Below, in pieces: positions 1-8,956 of a stretch of 64,000 nt of DNA (positions are counted from its first letter, which is position 1; every line of letters begins with the position of its first letter). The translations under genes were made by a program, and so were the position numbers. The notes beneath the pieces were generated by a model. The model saw only the letters and a program-made list of their open reading frames with translations, was not told the DNA's origin and did no database searches. Origin of the DNA: Enemella evansiae (GTDB lineage: Bacteria; Pseudomonadota; Alphaproteobacteria; Rhodobacterales; Rhodobacteraceae); NCBI GenBank assembly GCA_017255395.1, contig JAFKDC010000002.1, positions 62,001 through 126,000 of the forward strand. Direction: 5' to 3'.

Positions 1-1044
1 CGCCGCGGAGATCGGGGTATAGGTCACGTCGGTGGGCTGGCCCAGATCCTGCACCGCCTGCGCCGCGCGTTCCAGCGTCGCGGCGCGCTGGCCCAGCACT
101 TCGAGCACCGAGGTGATGGTGGCGGACTGGTCGGCGCGCCCCGCCGCCGTCGAACTGTCGAGCTCCGGCAGCACCACCGAGGCGGCGAGGTCTTGCGCCG
201 CGCGTTCCACCAGCGGCGCGACCGAAAGCTGGCGCAGCTGCGTGATCAGGCCCTGCAGGCGTACGGCGGCTTCGGAAAACTCGACCGAGCGGGCCTCGAC
301 ATTGCCGGGCTCGACCGTCAGCGCACGCATCCGCGACAGGATCGAGTTGCCCTCGGTGAAGGCGCTTTCCACCAGCGGGGTCTGGGCGGCGATCTGGGTC
401 TCCAGCGCCTGAAGTTCCGCCGATTTCTGGCGCAGCACGCGGAAGACGGCGCCCCGGCCGGCGAGGCCGGAGAGGGAGCCTTCGGCCTCTTGCTGCGACA
501 GGTCCTCGAAGCTTTGCCGCGTGCGGGCGACGTCGCGTTCCAGCCCCTGTCCGGTCAGGGCGATCTCATGCGCGCGTTCCAGCGCGACCTGGTAATCCTG
601 CACGGTCTTGGCAAGGTGCTGTTCGACGGCCGCCGATCCTGCCAGCGCGGCGGCGTTCAGCCAGGACGACATGGCGACGATGGCGAGGCTGCCGAGGCCC
701 ATGGCGGCCAGCAGCCCGGTGCGCGCGCGGGTGGTGCGGACGGCGGGAAAGAGCCGCATCAGGTAGGACCAGAAGACGAAGATCCCGACCGAGACGGCGG
801 TGGAATAGGCCACGGCGGCAAAGACCGAGAGCGCGCCGTTGTCGTCCAGAAGCGAGGACACACCGAGGTAGGTGTAGATCCCCGAGGCGACGGACAAGAC
901 GCCGAGCGCCGTGCCCGAGAAGGTTTCCAGCCAGGTGATATGGCCTTCGAGTTCGCGGGCGTTGCGGACGCCGCGCGCGGCCTCGCGGCCCAGGGGGTCT
1001 TGGTCTCGGGTCATGCGGTCCTCGGTCCGGGGAACGTTCAGCAT
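1..1044 (-). CDS. Membrane-anchored coiled-coil protein, C-terminus cut by window edge
   Basis: The frame is open from an ATG at 1044 (second in-frame ATG at 1014) to the window edge, 348 codons with no stop, so the C-terminus lies outside. After a short charged N-terminus there are two or three hydrophobic segments (about residues 40-60, 72-95 and 108-130). A long Ala/Glu/Gln/Leu-rich stretch of coiled-coil character follows (for example LERAHEIAL, LRQKSAELQALETQI). This resembles membrane sensor or chemotaxis-like proteins lacking their output domain, but no catalytic motif is visible and I do not recognise the family. It is divergent from the MmcB-like gene. Confidence 0.7.
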   Translation of the reverse strand, partial: MLNVPRTEDRMTRDQDPLGREAARGVRNARELEGHITWLETFSGTALGVLSVASGIYTYLGVSSLLDDNGALSVFAAVAYSTAVSVGIFVFWSYLMRLFPAVRTTRARTGLLAAMGLGSLAIVAMSSWLNAAALAGSAAVEQHLAKTVQDYQVALERAHEIALTGQGLERDVARTRQSFEDLSQQEAEGSLSGLAGRGAVFRVLRQKSAELQALETQIAAQTPLVESAFTEGNSILSRMRALTVEPGNVEARSVEFSEAAVRLQGLITQLRQLSVAPLVERAAQDLAASVVLPELDSSTAAGRADQSATITSVLEVLGQRAATLERAAQAVQDLGQPTDVTYTPISAA

Positions 1045-1122
1045 GTAGGTATTTTGCCGGTCATGGAAAGCGTTTGCTGCGGGGGGCTTGCGCTTGTTCA
1101 CCTATTGTTCATATTTTTGGGC

Positions 1123-1587
1123 ATGGATACAGGGATCTTGGATAGCGGAACGGTGCCCCTCATGCCGGGGCAGGTGCTGGCGCGGGGAGTGTGCCGACAC
1201 CTGCTGACGCATGGCTTTGCGGTGATCGAAGAGTTCGTGCCGGAGCGCGGGCTGCGCGTCGACGTGATGGCGCTGGGGCCGAAGGGTGAGCTTTGGGTGG
1301 TCGAGTGCAAGTCGAGCCGGGCGGACTTCCTGTGTGACGCGAAGTGGCAGGGCTATCTGCCCTATTGCGACCGCTATTTCTGGGCGGTCGATCAGGATTT
1401 TCCGACCGACCTTCTGCCCGGAGAGACGGGGCTGATCATCGCGGATGGCTATGACGCCGAGATCCTGCGCATGGGGCCGGAAGACAAGCTGGCGGCGGCG
1501 CGCCGGACCAAGCTGACGCGGAAGTTCGCGGTCCACGCGGCGCGGCGCCTGCAGGCCCTGCGGGACCCGGACGCGCTGCTGCGGTGA
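1123..1587 (+). CDS. mmcB: MmcB-family DNA repair protein (putative endonuclease)
   Basis: A 154-residue protein matching MmcB, the putative PD-(D/E)xK-fold nuclease needed for mitomycin C resistance in Caulobacter. Candidate catalytic residues are D47 in RVDVMAL and E61/K63 in VVECKSSRADF, followed by the typical LCDAKWQGYLPYCDRYFWAV segment. The ATG at 1123 was chosen because the family begins close to this residue; an upstream in-frame ATG at 1062 would add a hydrophobic stretch unlike the family. A pair of hairpins follows the stop codon. Role in damage repair is inferred from the family. Confidence 0.85.
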   Translation: MDTGILDSGTVPLMPGQVLARGVCRHLLTHGFAVIEEFVPERGLRVDVMALGPKGELWVVECKSSRADFLCDAKWQGYLPYCDRYFWAVDQDFPTDLLPGETGLIIADGYDAEILRMGPEDKLAAARRTKLTRKFAVHAARRLQALRDPDALLR

Positions 1588-1604
1588 CGGTTTGTCCGGG
1601 CGCG

Positions 1605-1650
1605 CGAATTCCGGGGCGGAATTCGGGCCGGTTTCTTTGAAAGAAACCGG
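1605..1650. repeat. Twin perfect hairpins after mmcB
   Basis: Two adjacent palindromes lie 18 bp past the mmcB stop. The first has arms CGAATTCCG / CGGAATTCG around GGG (1605-1625). The second has arms CCGGTTTCTTT / AAAGAAACCGG around a single G (1628-1650). Neither is followed by a T-run on the plus strand, so an ordinary intrinsic terminator is not obvious. Similar twin hairpins recur in other spacers of the window. Confidence 0.75.
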
Positions 1651-1846
1651 CGCCTGTCGACCGTCGGTGTCTGCGGGGCCGAGGGGCCCTGCTGCGCCCG
1701 TTCGGCTTTCGCCTCATCCCCCGTGCTTTCCGAGGTGTTTGTTGAACCAATAAGGGCCGAGACAGGCCCGTCCGGTGTTTGACGGGCGGGATGGGCCGGA
1801 GCCTACGCGGCATTGGAACGGAGCGTACCGGCCCTGCCGCGTCGGC

Positions 1847-2047
1847 CTAGCGTTTCTTGTTCTTCGCGCCCTTGCGGGCGGTCGCGGCGGCGGCGCGGAG
1901 CTCTTCGGCGATCTCCTCGGCCTCTTCGGGGTCGAAATCCATCGGAATCTCGAGACCCTCGGCGATGACGAAGAGGCGCACCATGCCCTTGTCGGTCGGC
2001 CCGATCTGAAGCCCGGCCTCGATGTCCTTTTCGTCGTTGATGCCCAT
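1847..2047 (-). CDS. Small conserved acidic protein (DUF6324-like)
   Basis: A 66-residue protein starting MGINDEKDIEAGLQIGPTDK, with an acidic centre (MDFDPEEAEEIAEELRAA) and a basic tail (GAKNKKR). It looks like the short DUF6324 proteins common in Rhodobacteraceae; the assignment is from memory of that family. The ATG at 2047 was chosen over upstream in-frame codons because conserved-looking sequence begins there. No function is known. Confidence 0.75.
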   Translation of the reverse strand: MGINDEKDIEAGLQIGPTDKGMVRLFVIAEGLEIPMDFDPEEAEEIAEELRAAAATARKGAKNKKR

Positions 2048-2140
2048 GGTCGATCCTGCCTTTTTCAGCCGCCGCGCGGTGACGGGGGAGATAGCCGCGC
2101 GGGGCTTGATTTGCAAGGCGGAGAGGCGCTTCATGGCCGC

Positions 2141-2623
2141 ATGAGGATCGACCTGACCGACCTGCGCCCCGGCGATGTGGACTGGCTGGTAGAGCGGCAC
2201 GGCACGCTCTACGCCCGCGACGAGGGCTTCGACGCGCGGTTCCCGGCGCTGGTCCGGCAGGTTCTCGAGGCTTTCGTTGCAGAGCACGACCCGGTGCGGG
2301 AGCGCGCCTTCATCGCGCGGTCGGGCGAGAGGCGGCTGGGAAGCATCTTCTGCGTGCAGGGGCCCGAGCCCGGGGTGGCAAAGCTACGGCTTTTCCTGCT
2401 GGAGCCCGAGATGCGGGGGCAGGGGCTTGGCCGCAGGCTGCTGGCGGCGAACATGGAATTCGCGCGGGATGCCGGGTATCGGCGCATGGTGCTCTGGACG
2501 CATGAAAGCCACCGGGCGGCGGTAAAGCTCTACCAGCGCACTGGCTGGCGGTTGCTGCATGCGGAGCCGCGGGTGAGTTTCGGCGTGCCCGTGGTCGAGC
2601 AGCACTGGGAGACCGACCTCTGA
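2141..2623 (+). CDS. GNAT-family N-acetyltransferase
   Basis: A 160-residue single-domain GNAT protein. Motif A, the acetyl-CoA pyrophosphate loop, is visible as RGQGLGRRLL, preceded by the beta-4 strand KLRLFLLEP. The C-terminal half has RMVLWTHESHRAAVKLYQRTGW, typical of the acetyltransferase half of MarR-GNAT proteins, but no MarR domain is present. It is monocistronic and divergent from the DUF6324-like gene. The acceptor substrate cannot be read from sequence. Confidence 0.85.
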   Translation: MRIDLTDLRPGDVDWLVERHGTLYARDEGFDARFPALVRQVLEAFVAEHDPVRERAFIARSGERRLGSIFCVQGPEPGVAKLRLFLLEPEMRGQGLGRRLLAANMEFARDAGYRRMVLWTHESHRAAVKLYQRTGWRLLHAEPRVSFGVPVVEQHWETDL

Positions 2624-2878
2624 GGGCAGTTTCGGCTGCCCTGTCTGACCGGCGGAGGCGGGGCAGCCCGACGGAGGTCGCGCGATGCAGCGGGTCGCCG
2701 ATACCCGTGACAAGGGCAGCTCTGGGGTCGCAGGCCGACCGTCGCTGGCAGGCACCGCGCCCGGGACAGCCCGGGTGCGGCGGCGCGGCTGGGCCGGTCG
2801 CGGCCATTGTGCGATGATGAAGAGGCACCGGGCCGGACGGGCACTCCGGCGGTGCGGTGCCTATGCGCGGCCCGGCTC

Positions 2879-3727
2879 TCAGCCGAGCGGGATCTCGGGC
2901 TGCGCCTTGGTCAGCGCGTCCAGCGCGCGCAGTTGGCCGATCAGGGCCTCCATCCGGTCGACCGGGATCATGTTCGGCCCGTCCGAGGGCGCGTTGTCCG
3001 GGTCCTGATGGGTCTCGATGAACAGCGCCGAGACGCCCACGGCCACCGCCGCCCGCGCCAGCACCGGCGCGAATTCGCGCTGGCCGCCGCTGGTCGTGCC
3101 CTGTCCGCCTGGCTGCTGCACCGAGTGGGTCGCGTCGAAGACCACCGGGTAGCCGGTGCGCGCCATGGTCGGCAGGCCGCGGAAGTCGCTGACCAGCGTG
3201 TTGTAGCCGAACGACGTCCCCCGGTCGCAAAGCAGGATGCGCTCGTTGCCGGTCGAGGCGATCTTTTCGGCGACATTGCCCATGTCCCACGGCGCGAGGA
3301 ACTGGCCCTTCTTGACGTTGATCGCGGCGCCGGTTTCGCCCGCTGCCAGCAGCAGGTCGGTCTGGCGGCAGAGGAAGGCGGGGATCTGGAGCACGTCGCA
3401 GACCTGAGCCGCCGGGGCGCATTGGCGGGCGTCGTGGACGTCGGTCAGGACCGGTACGCCGAACTCGGTCTTGATCTGGTCGAGGATCGTCAGCCCCTCG
3501 TCCATGCCAAGGCCGCGCTTGGTCGAGATCGACGAGCGGTTGGCCTTGTCGTAGCTGGCCTTGAAGACGAATTTCGTGCCGCTGGGCGCGCAGGCTTCGG
3601 CGATCTTCTCGGCCATCATGCGCGCGTGGTCTAGGCTTTCCAGCTGGCAGGGCCCGGTGATCAGCGCAAAGGGCGCGGTGCCGCCGATGGCGATGTCGCG
3701 GACGGTGACGGTTTTCGTTTCGATCAT
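2879..3727 (-). CDS. kdsA: 3-deoxy-8-phosphooctulonate synthase
   Basis: A 282-residue protein of the usual KdsA length. It condenses phosphoenolpyruvate with arabinose 5-phosphate to Kdo-8-phosphate, a cytoplasmic step of KDO synthesis. Family motifs are clear: ITGPCQLES near the N-terminus, FKASYDKANRSS, TDVHDARQC, LCDRGTSFGYNTLVSD, FDATHSVQQPGG and the C-terminal IETHQDPDNAPSDGPNM. The ATG at 3727 fits the family start. kdsB and a KpsF/KdsD-type isomerase lie immediately upstream on the same strand, forming a KDO supply set. Confidence 0.95.
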   Translation of the reverse strand: MIETKTVTVRDIAIGGTAPFALITGPCQLESLDHARMMAEKIAEACAPSGTKFVFKASYDKANRSSISTKRGLGMDEGLTILDQIKTEFGVPVLTDVHDARQCAPAAQVCDVLQIPAFLCRQTDLLLAAGETGAAINVKKGQFLAPWDMGNVAEKIASTGNERILLCDRGTSFGYNTLVSDFRGLPTMARTGYPVVFDATHSVQQPGGQGTTSGGQREFAPVLARAAVAVGVSALFIETHQDPDNAPSDGPNMIPVDRMEALIGQLRALDALTKAQPEIPLG

Positions 3728-3924
3728 CGGGTCGTGCTCCTTTTGGGGGGCCTTGCGGCACCGGGGCGCCGGGGAATATCACTTTGTGCCGATCCGGCCA
3801 CGGGGGCGGGGGGTGGCATGGGTTGCCGTCCGGGGCTTTGGCCTTCGGCGCCGGACCGGCTTGGCGGGGTGCCCGAGTCAAGGGGGCAGCGCCGCCCCGG
3901 ACCCGCACAGCCACCGGGGCGCGA

Positions 3925-4713
3925 TCAAGCCTGCGCCAGCGCGGCTTCGATGCGGGGGATGTCCTCGGGGTTGTTGAGCTCCCAGAACAGGCGGCCACGG
4001 GCCTCGACCTCGACGCAGGCGACCGGCGTGCCGTTCACCAGGAAGCGCAGCTGTTCCAGCCCCTCCAGCGTCTCCAGCGTGGTGACCGGGGTGGCGATGT
4101 AAGAGGCCAGCGCCTCGGGGCGGTAGGCGTAGACGCCGACGTGGTGGAAGACCGGGATCGGGTCGGGGCGCTTGTCGGGATCGATGAAGGGCAGCACCTC
4201 TTTCGAGAAGTAGAGCGCCTTCAAGTCCTGGTCGAAGACGGCGGTGGTGCCGCCGACCCGACCGTGCCGGCGGTCCTCGGTGAAGTTCTCGTAGGTCTGG
4301 GCATCGCAGCGCAGCACCGGGGTGGCGACATCGACGGTGGGGTCGTTGGCCATGCGCTCGATCAGCGCCTCGACGAACCACGGCGGCGTCAGGGGCGCGT
4401 CGCCCTGCAGGTTTACCACGAGGTCCGGCGTCTCGCCCAGCACCCGCAGCGCGTCGGCGCAGCGGGCGGTGCCGTTCTCGCAGGCGTCCGAGGTCATGAC
4501 GACCTTTGCCCCGAAAGCGTGCGAGGCCTCGGCGATGCGGTCGTCGTCGGTGGCGACGTAGATGGCATCGACGCCGGCGATCTGCTGGGCCGCTTCCCAT
4601 GTCATCTGGATCAGCGACTTGGTCGAGCCGTCCTTCTGGCGCAGCGTGGCCAGCGGCTTGCCCGGATAGCGGGTCGAGGCATAGCGGGCGGGGATGAAGA
4701 GGATCGTGCGCAT
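3925..4713 (-). CDS. kdsB: CMP-KDO synthetase
   Basis: A 262-residue 3-deoxy-manno-octulosonate cytidylyltransferase, which activates KDO with CTP. Motifs include IPARYASTRYPGKPLA (nucleotide binding), VATDDDRI, MTSDACENGTARCADA, NLQGDAPLT, VFHHVGVYAYRPEAL and a C-terminal LNNPEDIPRIE. The ATG at 4713 gives the canonical MRTILFIPARYAS; a GTG one codon upstream is less likely. It lies between kdsA and the KdsD-like isomerase, with about 150-200 bp spacers that could hold separate promoters. Confidence 0.95.
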   Translation of the reverse strand: MRTILFIPARYASTRYPGKPLATLRQKDGSTKSLIQMTWEAAQQIAGVDAIYVATDDDRIAEASHAFGAKVVMTSDACENGTARCADALRVLGETPDLVVNLQGDAPLTPPWFVEALIERMANDPTVDVATPVLRCDAQTYENFTEDRRHGRVGGTTAVFDQDLKALYFSKEVLPFIDPDKRPDPIPVFHHVGVYAYRPEALASYIATPVTTLETLEGLEQLRFLVNGTPVACVEVEARGRLFWELNNPEDIPRIEAALAQA

Positions 4714-4861
4714 CACAGGGCTCCGTCGTGCCGGGGGACAGGTCTGGCCGCGCCGTGGCGCGCGCCGGTGGTGGTCAGGGTGAGGGGCCGCCTCTGCGGC
4801 TGTCCTTGCGCCCGCGTGGCCGGGGTACGGCGCGGGGCGCGGTGGGGATGGCCCGGGCGCA

Positions 4862-5839
4862 TCACATCACCCCCGCGCGCAGGAAGTCGTGCAGATGCAG
4901 CACGCCCACGGGGCGCTTGTTTTCGTCCACCACCAGCAGCACCTGCACCTGGCGGGCATTGGCCAGCGCCAGCGCCTTCGGGGCGTATTGGTCGGGCGCG
5001 ATGGTGACGGGCGTGCGGTTGGCCACGTCGATCGGGCGCCGCTCCATCAGGCCGGGCAGGTTGCGCCGCAGGTCGCCGTCCGAAATCACGCCCCGCAACA
5101 CGCCGCCCTCTGTCAGCGCGGCGATGCCGAAGCCCTTCGAGGTCATGGCGAGGATGACGTCGTCCATGGTGCAGTCGCCGTCGAGCACCGGGATGGCCTC
5201 GCCGGTGTGCATCATCTCGGCCACGGTCTTCATCTGCGCGCCCAGCTTGCCGCCGGGGTGATAGGTGCCGAAATCCTCGGACCGGAAGCCGCGTGCCTCC
5301 ATCAGGGCCACCGCCAGCGCGTCGCCAAGCGCCAGCGTCAGCGTGGTCGAGGTGGTGGGCGCCATGCCCAGCGGGCAGGCTTCGGGCATTTTCGGCAGGG
5401 TCAGGCGGAAGTCTGCGGCCTTCATCAGGCTGCTGTCGGGGTTCGACGAGATCCCGATCATCGGGATCGCGAAACGCCGCGTGTGGTAGATGATGTCACG
5501 CAGTTCCGCCGTCTCGCCCGAGTTCGAGATCAGCAGGCAGATGTCCGCGCCGGTGATCATGCCCATGTCGCCATGGCTCGCTTCGGCGCCATGCACGAAA
5601 TACGAGGGCGTTCCGGTCGAGGCGAGGGTGGCGGCGATCTTGCGCCCGATGTGGCCGGACTTGCCGATGCCCGAGACGATGACGCGGCCCTTGGACAGAA
5701 GGATGCGCTCGACGGCGCCGGTCAGGTCGGGCGGCAGGTGCTCGGCCATGTAGGCGAGGGCCTCGGCCTCTGTCGTCAGGGTGCGCCGGGCCGAGGCGGC
5801 GGTGTCTTGGGGCAGGGGGGCGGTCATCTGTGTCTTCAC
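4862..5839 (-). CDS. kdsD: Arabinose-5-phosphate isomerase (KpsF/GutQ/KdsD family)
   Basis: 325 residues with the standard order: an N-terminal SIS sugar-isomerase domain (VSGIGKSGHIGRKIAATLAS, LISNSGETAEL, MAPTTSTTLTLALGDALAVAL) followed by two CBS domains. It interconverts ribulose 5-phosphate and arabinose 5-phosphate, the first committed step of KDO synthesis, and so feeds the neighbouring kdsA and kdsB products. Start is a GTG at 5839 or the ATG four codons later (5827). A hexanucleotide tandem repeat lies about 200 bp upstream. Confidence 0.9.
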   Translation of the reverse strand: MKTQMTAPLPQDTAASARRTLTTEAEALAYMAEHLPPDLTGAVERILLSKGRVIVSGIGKSGHIGRKIAATLASTGTPSYFVHGAEASHGDMGMITGADICLLISNSGETAELRDIIYHTRRFAIPMIGISSNPDSSLMKAADFRLTLPKMPEACPLGMAPTTSTTLTLALGDALAVALMEARGFRSEDFGTYHPGGKLGAQMKTVAEMMHTGEAIPVLDGDCTMDDVILAMTSKGFGIAALTEGGVLRGVISDGDLRRNLPGLMERRPIDVANRTPVTIAPDQYAPKALALANARQVQVLLVVDENKRPVGVLHLHDFLRAGVM

Positions 5840-6050
5840 CGGGTCGCTGATGGGTGCCTCATAGAGGGTTCAGGTCCGGTTTCAAACCCCGGGCGGATAA
5901 GGGACCCATCGGCCCTGTCCGGTGACCATCGGCAGAGCGGTGCCGGAAGGCAAGCGGCAAACCGGCGGGTCGCGGCTTTGTGCCGACGCCCGGCGCGCGG
6001 GTGCGGGCCTTGACGGGCTTGACGGGGCCGGGCGGGCATACCCTGCCGGT

Positions 6051-6098
6051 CAGGGTCAGGGTCAGGGTCAGGGTCAGGGTCAGGGTCAGGGTCAGGGT
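6051..6098. repeat. Tandem hexamer array, 8 x CAGGGT
   Basis: Eight uninterrupted copies of CAGGGT fill 6051-6098, in the spacer between the KdsD-like gene and the LysR gene (5840-6196). The rest of the spacer is GC-rich and holds no convincing gene. The array would encode Thr-Leu or Gly-Gln dipeptides in different frames, but no frame there has family support. As a perfect array it should be prone to copy-number change; its position upstream of kdsD (minus strand) makes a promoter-distance effect conceivable. Confidence 0.9.
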
Positions 6099-6196
6099 CG
6101 GCGGTACGGGGCGGGGCATGCCGGCATTCCGGGCGGGGTGCCGCCCCGATCCCGGTGGCCTTTGCGCCTTCTGTCCGGGGGCGGCTTGCGCCGCGC

Positions 6197-7381
6197 CTAT
6201 GGCCGGTCGATCCCGGCGGCGGCGTGGCGGATCTCGCCCAGCAGGTCCGCCTGCGCGCGGGTCGGCACCCAGCCGTCCCGCACGGTCAGGCCGATGCGCC
6301 GTCCGGGCCAGCGGGTGCGGGTGTCCAGCCGTTGCAGAAGGCGGTTGCGGACCTCTGCCTCGGCCTGTCGCGCAGAGATGCAGCCCAGCCCGTCGCCGCG
6401 CCTGAGAAATTCGCGCATCAACAGGATAGAGCCGCTTTCGACGATGCTTTCCGGCAGGGCCAGCCCCTCGGCGGCGAAAAGCGCCGCGACCTGCGCGTGC
6501 GCGGGGGTGCCAGAGCGGGGCAGGCACCAGGGGTAGGCGGACAGCACCTTCAGCGGAATGTCGCGCCGGTCCGACAGGGGATGGCCGGGGCGGGCGATCA
6601 CCGCGAGGTGATCGGTGAACAGCGGCTCCTGCACCACGTCGGCGATGGGCAGCGGATCCCGCAGGGCGCCGAGGATGATGTCGATGCTGCCGCGCCGCAG
6701 GCTGGCCAGCATCTCGTCGTAGGGGCCGTCAAGCACGGTGATGCGCGCCATGGGGCGGGCCTCGCGGAACCGCGCCAGCGCCTCGGGCAGGACGACGGAG
6801 CGCGAAAGCGGCAGCGCGCCGATGGTGATCCGGCCCTGTTCGCGGCCATCCAGTTCGGCAAGGTCGGCTTCCGCCTGCTGGAACTCGGAAAAGGCAAGCC
6901 GCGCCGCCTGCGCGAGGTCCCGGCAGGGGCGCGTCGGCAAAAGCCCGAAAGAGCTGCGCTCGAACAGCGGGCGCCCGGCGGCATGTTCCAGCTGGGTGAT
7001 GGCGCGGTGCACCGTGGGCTGCGCGAGCTCCAGCGCGCGCGCGGCCAGCGTGGTGTTCTGCGCCTCGGTCACCGCGATCAGCGCCTGAAGCTGGGTCATG
7101 GTGGCAGAGGCCTTGAGGCGGGGCGCGATCTCGTCGAGGCCCGCGTCGAGGCGGCGCATCGCGCGGTCCAGCCGGTCCCGCAGGACCACACCGCGCGGCG
7201 TCGGGAAGAAGCCCTGCCGTGTGCGTTCGAACAGCGCGCCGCCGCTCCCGCGTTCAAGCTTGGCAAGGGCCTGGGTGACGGCGGGCTGGGACACGTGGCA
7301 CTGCTGCGCCGCTGCCGTCGGAGAGCGCAGGTCGGCGGTCGCAAGAAAGACGCGCAGGTGGCGCAGGTTGCGAAAGGGCAT
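6197..7381 (-). CDS. LysR-family regulator with two N-terminal HTH domains
   Basis: At 394 residues it is about 90 longer than normal LysR proteins. A first winged-helix HTH covers about residues 3-62 (LRHLRVFLATADLRSPTAAA, QPAVTQALAKLE). A second lies at about 95-154 (MTQLQALIAVTEAQNTTLAA, QPTVHRAITQLEHAAGRPLF). A typical effector-binding domain follows from about 180. The doubling is seen directly; duplicated-HTH LysR proteins do exist in Rhodobacterales. Target and ligand are unknown. The neighbour upstream is a zinc alcohol dehydrogenase on the same strand. Confidence 0.88.
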   Translation of the reverse strand: MPFRNLRHLRVFLATADLRSPTAAAQQCHVSQPAVTQALAKLERGSGGALFERTRQGFFPTPRGVVLRDRLDRAMRRLDAGLDEIAPRLKASATMTQLQALIAVTEAQNTTLAARALELAQPTVHRAITQLEHAAGRPLFERSSFGLLPTRPCRDLAQAARLAFSEFQQAEADLAELDGREQGRITIGALPLSRSVVLPEALARFREARPMARITVLDGPYDEMLASLRRGSIDIILGALRDPLPIADVVQEPLFTDHLAVIARPGHPLSDRRDIPLKVLSAYPWCLPRSGTPAHAQVAALFAAEGLALPESIVESGSILLMREFLRRGDGLGCISARQAEAEVRNRLLQRLDTRTRWPGRRIGLTVRDGWVPTRAQADLLGEIRHAAAGIDRP

Positions 7382-7627
7382 GGGGCGCGTGCTCCGGGGC
7401 GGTTTGCGGGCGGGGTACCATGGGGTCGTCTATAGCAGGAACCGCATCGGTTGCACGGGGCGGGCGGGGCTTGGTGTTGTGCTCTTGCAGGGCCGCCGGG
7501 GGCCTTCGGGGCTTGCAGGGGGCCGCCCGCGCGGAAGGGTTGCGGGTGTGGCGGCACCGGCGTCGCGGCCCCGTTCCGGCAGGGCCCCCCGCTCGGGCGG
7601 TCCGATTGGGCGCCGGAGGCCAGGGCC

Positions 7628-7672
7628 GGGGCGGGCGCGAGACAGGGCCCTGCCGCCCCGCCGTTTTTTTTT
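7628..7672 (+). terminator. Intrinsic-terminator-like hairpin with T9 tract, no plus-strand gene upstream
   Basis: GGGGCGG (7628-7634) can pair with CCGCCCC (7653-7659), and nine consecutive T follow at 7664-7672. This has terminator form for plus-strand transcription, yet both flanking genes are on the minus strand. The 7382-7767 spacer has no convincing gene. A bulged inverted repeat (CCGGCCCCGC / GCGGGCCGG) near 7720-7745 is the more likely end of the minus-strand dehydrogenase transcript. Confidence 0.4.
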
Positions 7673-7767
7673 GAAGAGGCTCCCGGGGCACGGGGCGCTT
7701 GGGCGTTGCGCCCGACAGGTCCGGCCCCGCGCCTTGCGGGCCGGAGCGGGGCGGGGGTCTCGGGTCC

Positions 7768-8805
7768 CTAGAACTGCGTGATCACCGTTGCGCCGACGCC
7801 CTGAAAGCGGTCCATGGCCATCAGGGCCTCTGGCGCCGCGTCCAGCGCGATCCTGCGGCCCACCAGCCGGTCCGGCGAGACCCGGCCGCTGCGCACCATG
7901 TCCAGCATCGCGCCGTAGCGGTGCGCCTGCATGCCGTGGCTGCCGTAAAGTTCCAGCTCCCAGCCGATGACCCGGTCCATCGGCACCGCCGGACGGGCCT
8001 GTTCCGCCAGCAGCAGACCCACCTGCACGTGCCGCCCGCGGCGCTTCAGGCTGAGGACAGAGTTCTCCAGCGTCGCGGGATGACCCAGCGCATCCAGCGA
8101 GACATGGGCGCCACCGCCGCTGGCCTGCATCACCGCCTCGGGCACCGACCCGGCAGAGCCGTCGATGCAGGCCACGGCGCCCAGTTCCTGCGCCAGCGCC
8201 AGCTTGGCCGGGTCGATGTCCACCGCGATCACCTGCGCCCCCAGCGCGGCGGCGATCATCACCGCCGACAGGCCGACACCGCCGCAGCCGTGGACCGCGA
8301 CCCATTCGCCGGGGCGCACGCGGGCCTGATCGACCACCGCCCGAAAGGCGGTGGCGAAGCGGCAGCCGAGGCTGGCGGCGGTGGCGAAATCCATCGCCTC
8401 GGGCAGCGCCACGAGGTTCAGGTCCGCCTGATGCAGGCCCACGTATTGCGCGAAGGACCCCCAATGCGTGAAGCCGGGCTGGAATTGCGCCTCGCAGACC
8501 TGCTGATGTCCGGCGTGACATTCGGGGCAGGCGCCGCAGCCGCCCACGAAGGGCACGGTGACACGGTCGCCCGCGCGCCAGTTGCGCACGTCCCTGCCAA
8601 CCGCCACGACCGTTCCGGCCAGTTCGTGGCCGGGCACGTGGGGCAGGGTGATATCCGGGTCGTGCCCCATCCAGCCGTGCCAGTCGCTGCGGCAGACCCC
8701 GGTGGCCCCGACCTGCACCACGACGCCATGCGGCTCTGGCGTGGGATCGTCGACAGAGGCAAGCGAGGGCGGGCGTTGGAAAGATTCGTAGAGGACGGCT
8801 TTCAT
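7768..8805 (-). CDS. Zinc-dependent alcohol dehydrogenase (MDR superfamily)
   Basis: 345 residues. Catalytic-zinc and structural-zinc residues are visible: [20 protein letters not shown], and the structural Cys set in [20 protein letters not shown]. The Rossmann NAD(P) site is [14 protein letters not shown]. The ATG at 8805 gives the family start MKAVLYESF. This points to an oxidoreductase acting on alcohols or aldehydes; the exact substrate is not readable. It is divergent from the methyltransferase gene. Confidence 0.88.
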   Translation of the reverse strand: MKAVLYESFQRPPSLASVDDPTPEPHGVVVQVGATGVCRSDWHGWMGHDPDITLPHVPGHELAGTVVAVGRDVRNWRAGDRVTVPFVGGCGACPECHAGHQQVCEAQFQPGFTHWGSFAQYVGLHQADLNLVALPEAMDFATAASLGCRFATAFRAVVDQARVRPGEWVAVHGCGGVGLSAVMIAAALGAQVIAVDIDPAKLALAQELGAVACIDGSAGSVPEAVMQASGGGAHVSLDALGHPATLENSVLSLKRRGRHVQVGLLLAEQARPAVPMDRVIGWELELYGSHGMQAHRYGAMLDMVRSGRVSPDRLVGRRIALDAAPEALMAMDRFQGVGATVITQF

Positions 8806-8956
8806 CAGGGCTCTCCGGTGGGATCGTCTTGCCTTGTGTAGCAGACCGCGCCGGGGATGCACGCGGCAGGGTGATGGGCTGGAACCGGGGGCGGGGCATT
8901 GCGGGGGGTGTCATGAGGAGGTATGAGATATCATAACAAATAAGGAGCCAGCCCGC

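Noticed and set aside
5859-6527. (TL)n peptide read through the CAGGGT array
   Set aside because: Product of a simple repeat in a spacer overlapping the LysR gene in the wrong frame.
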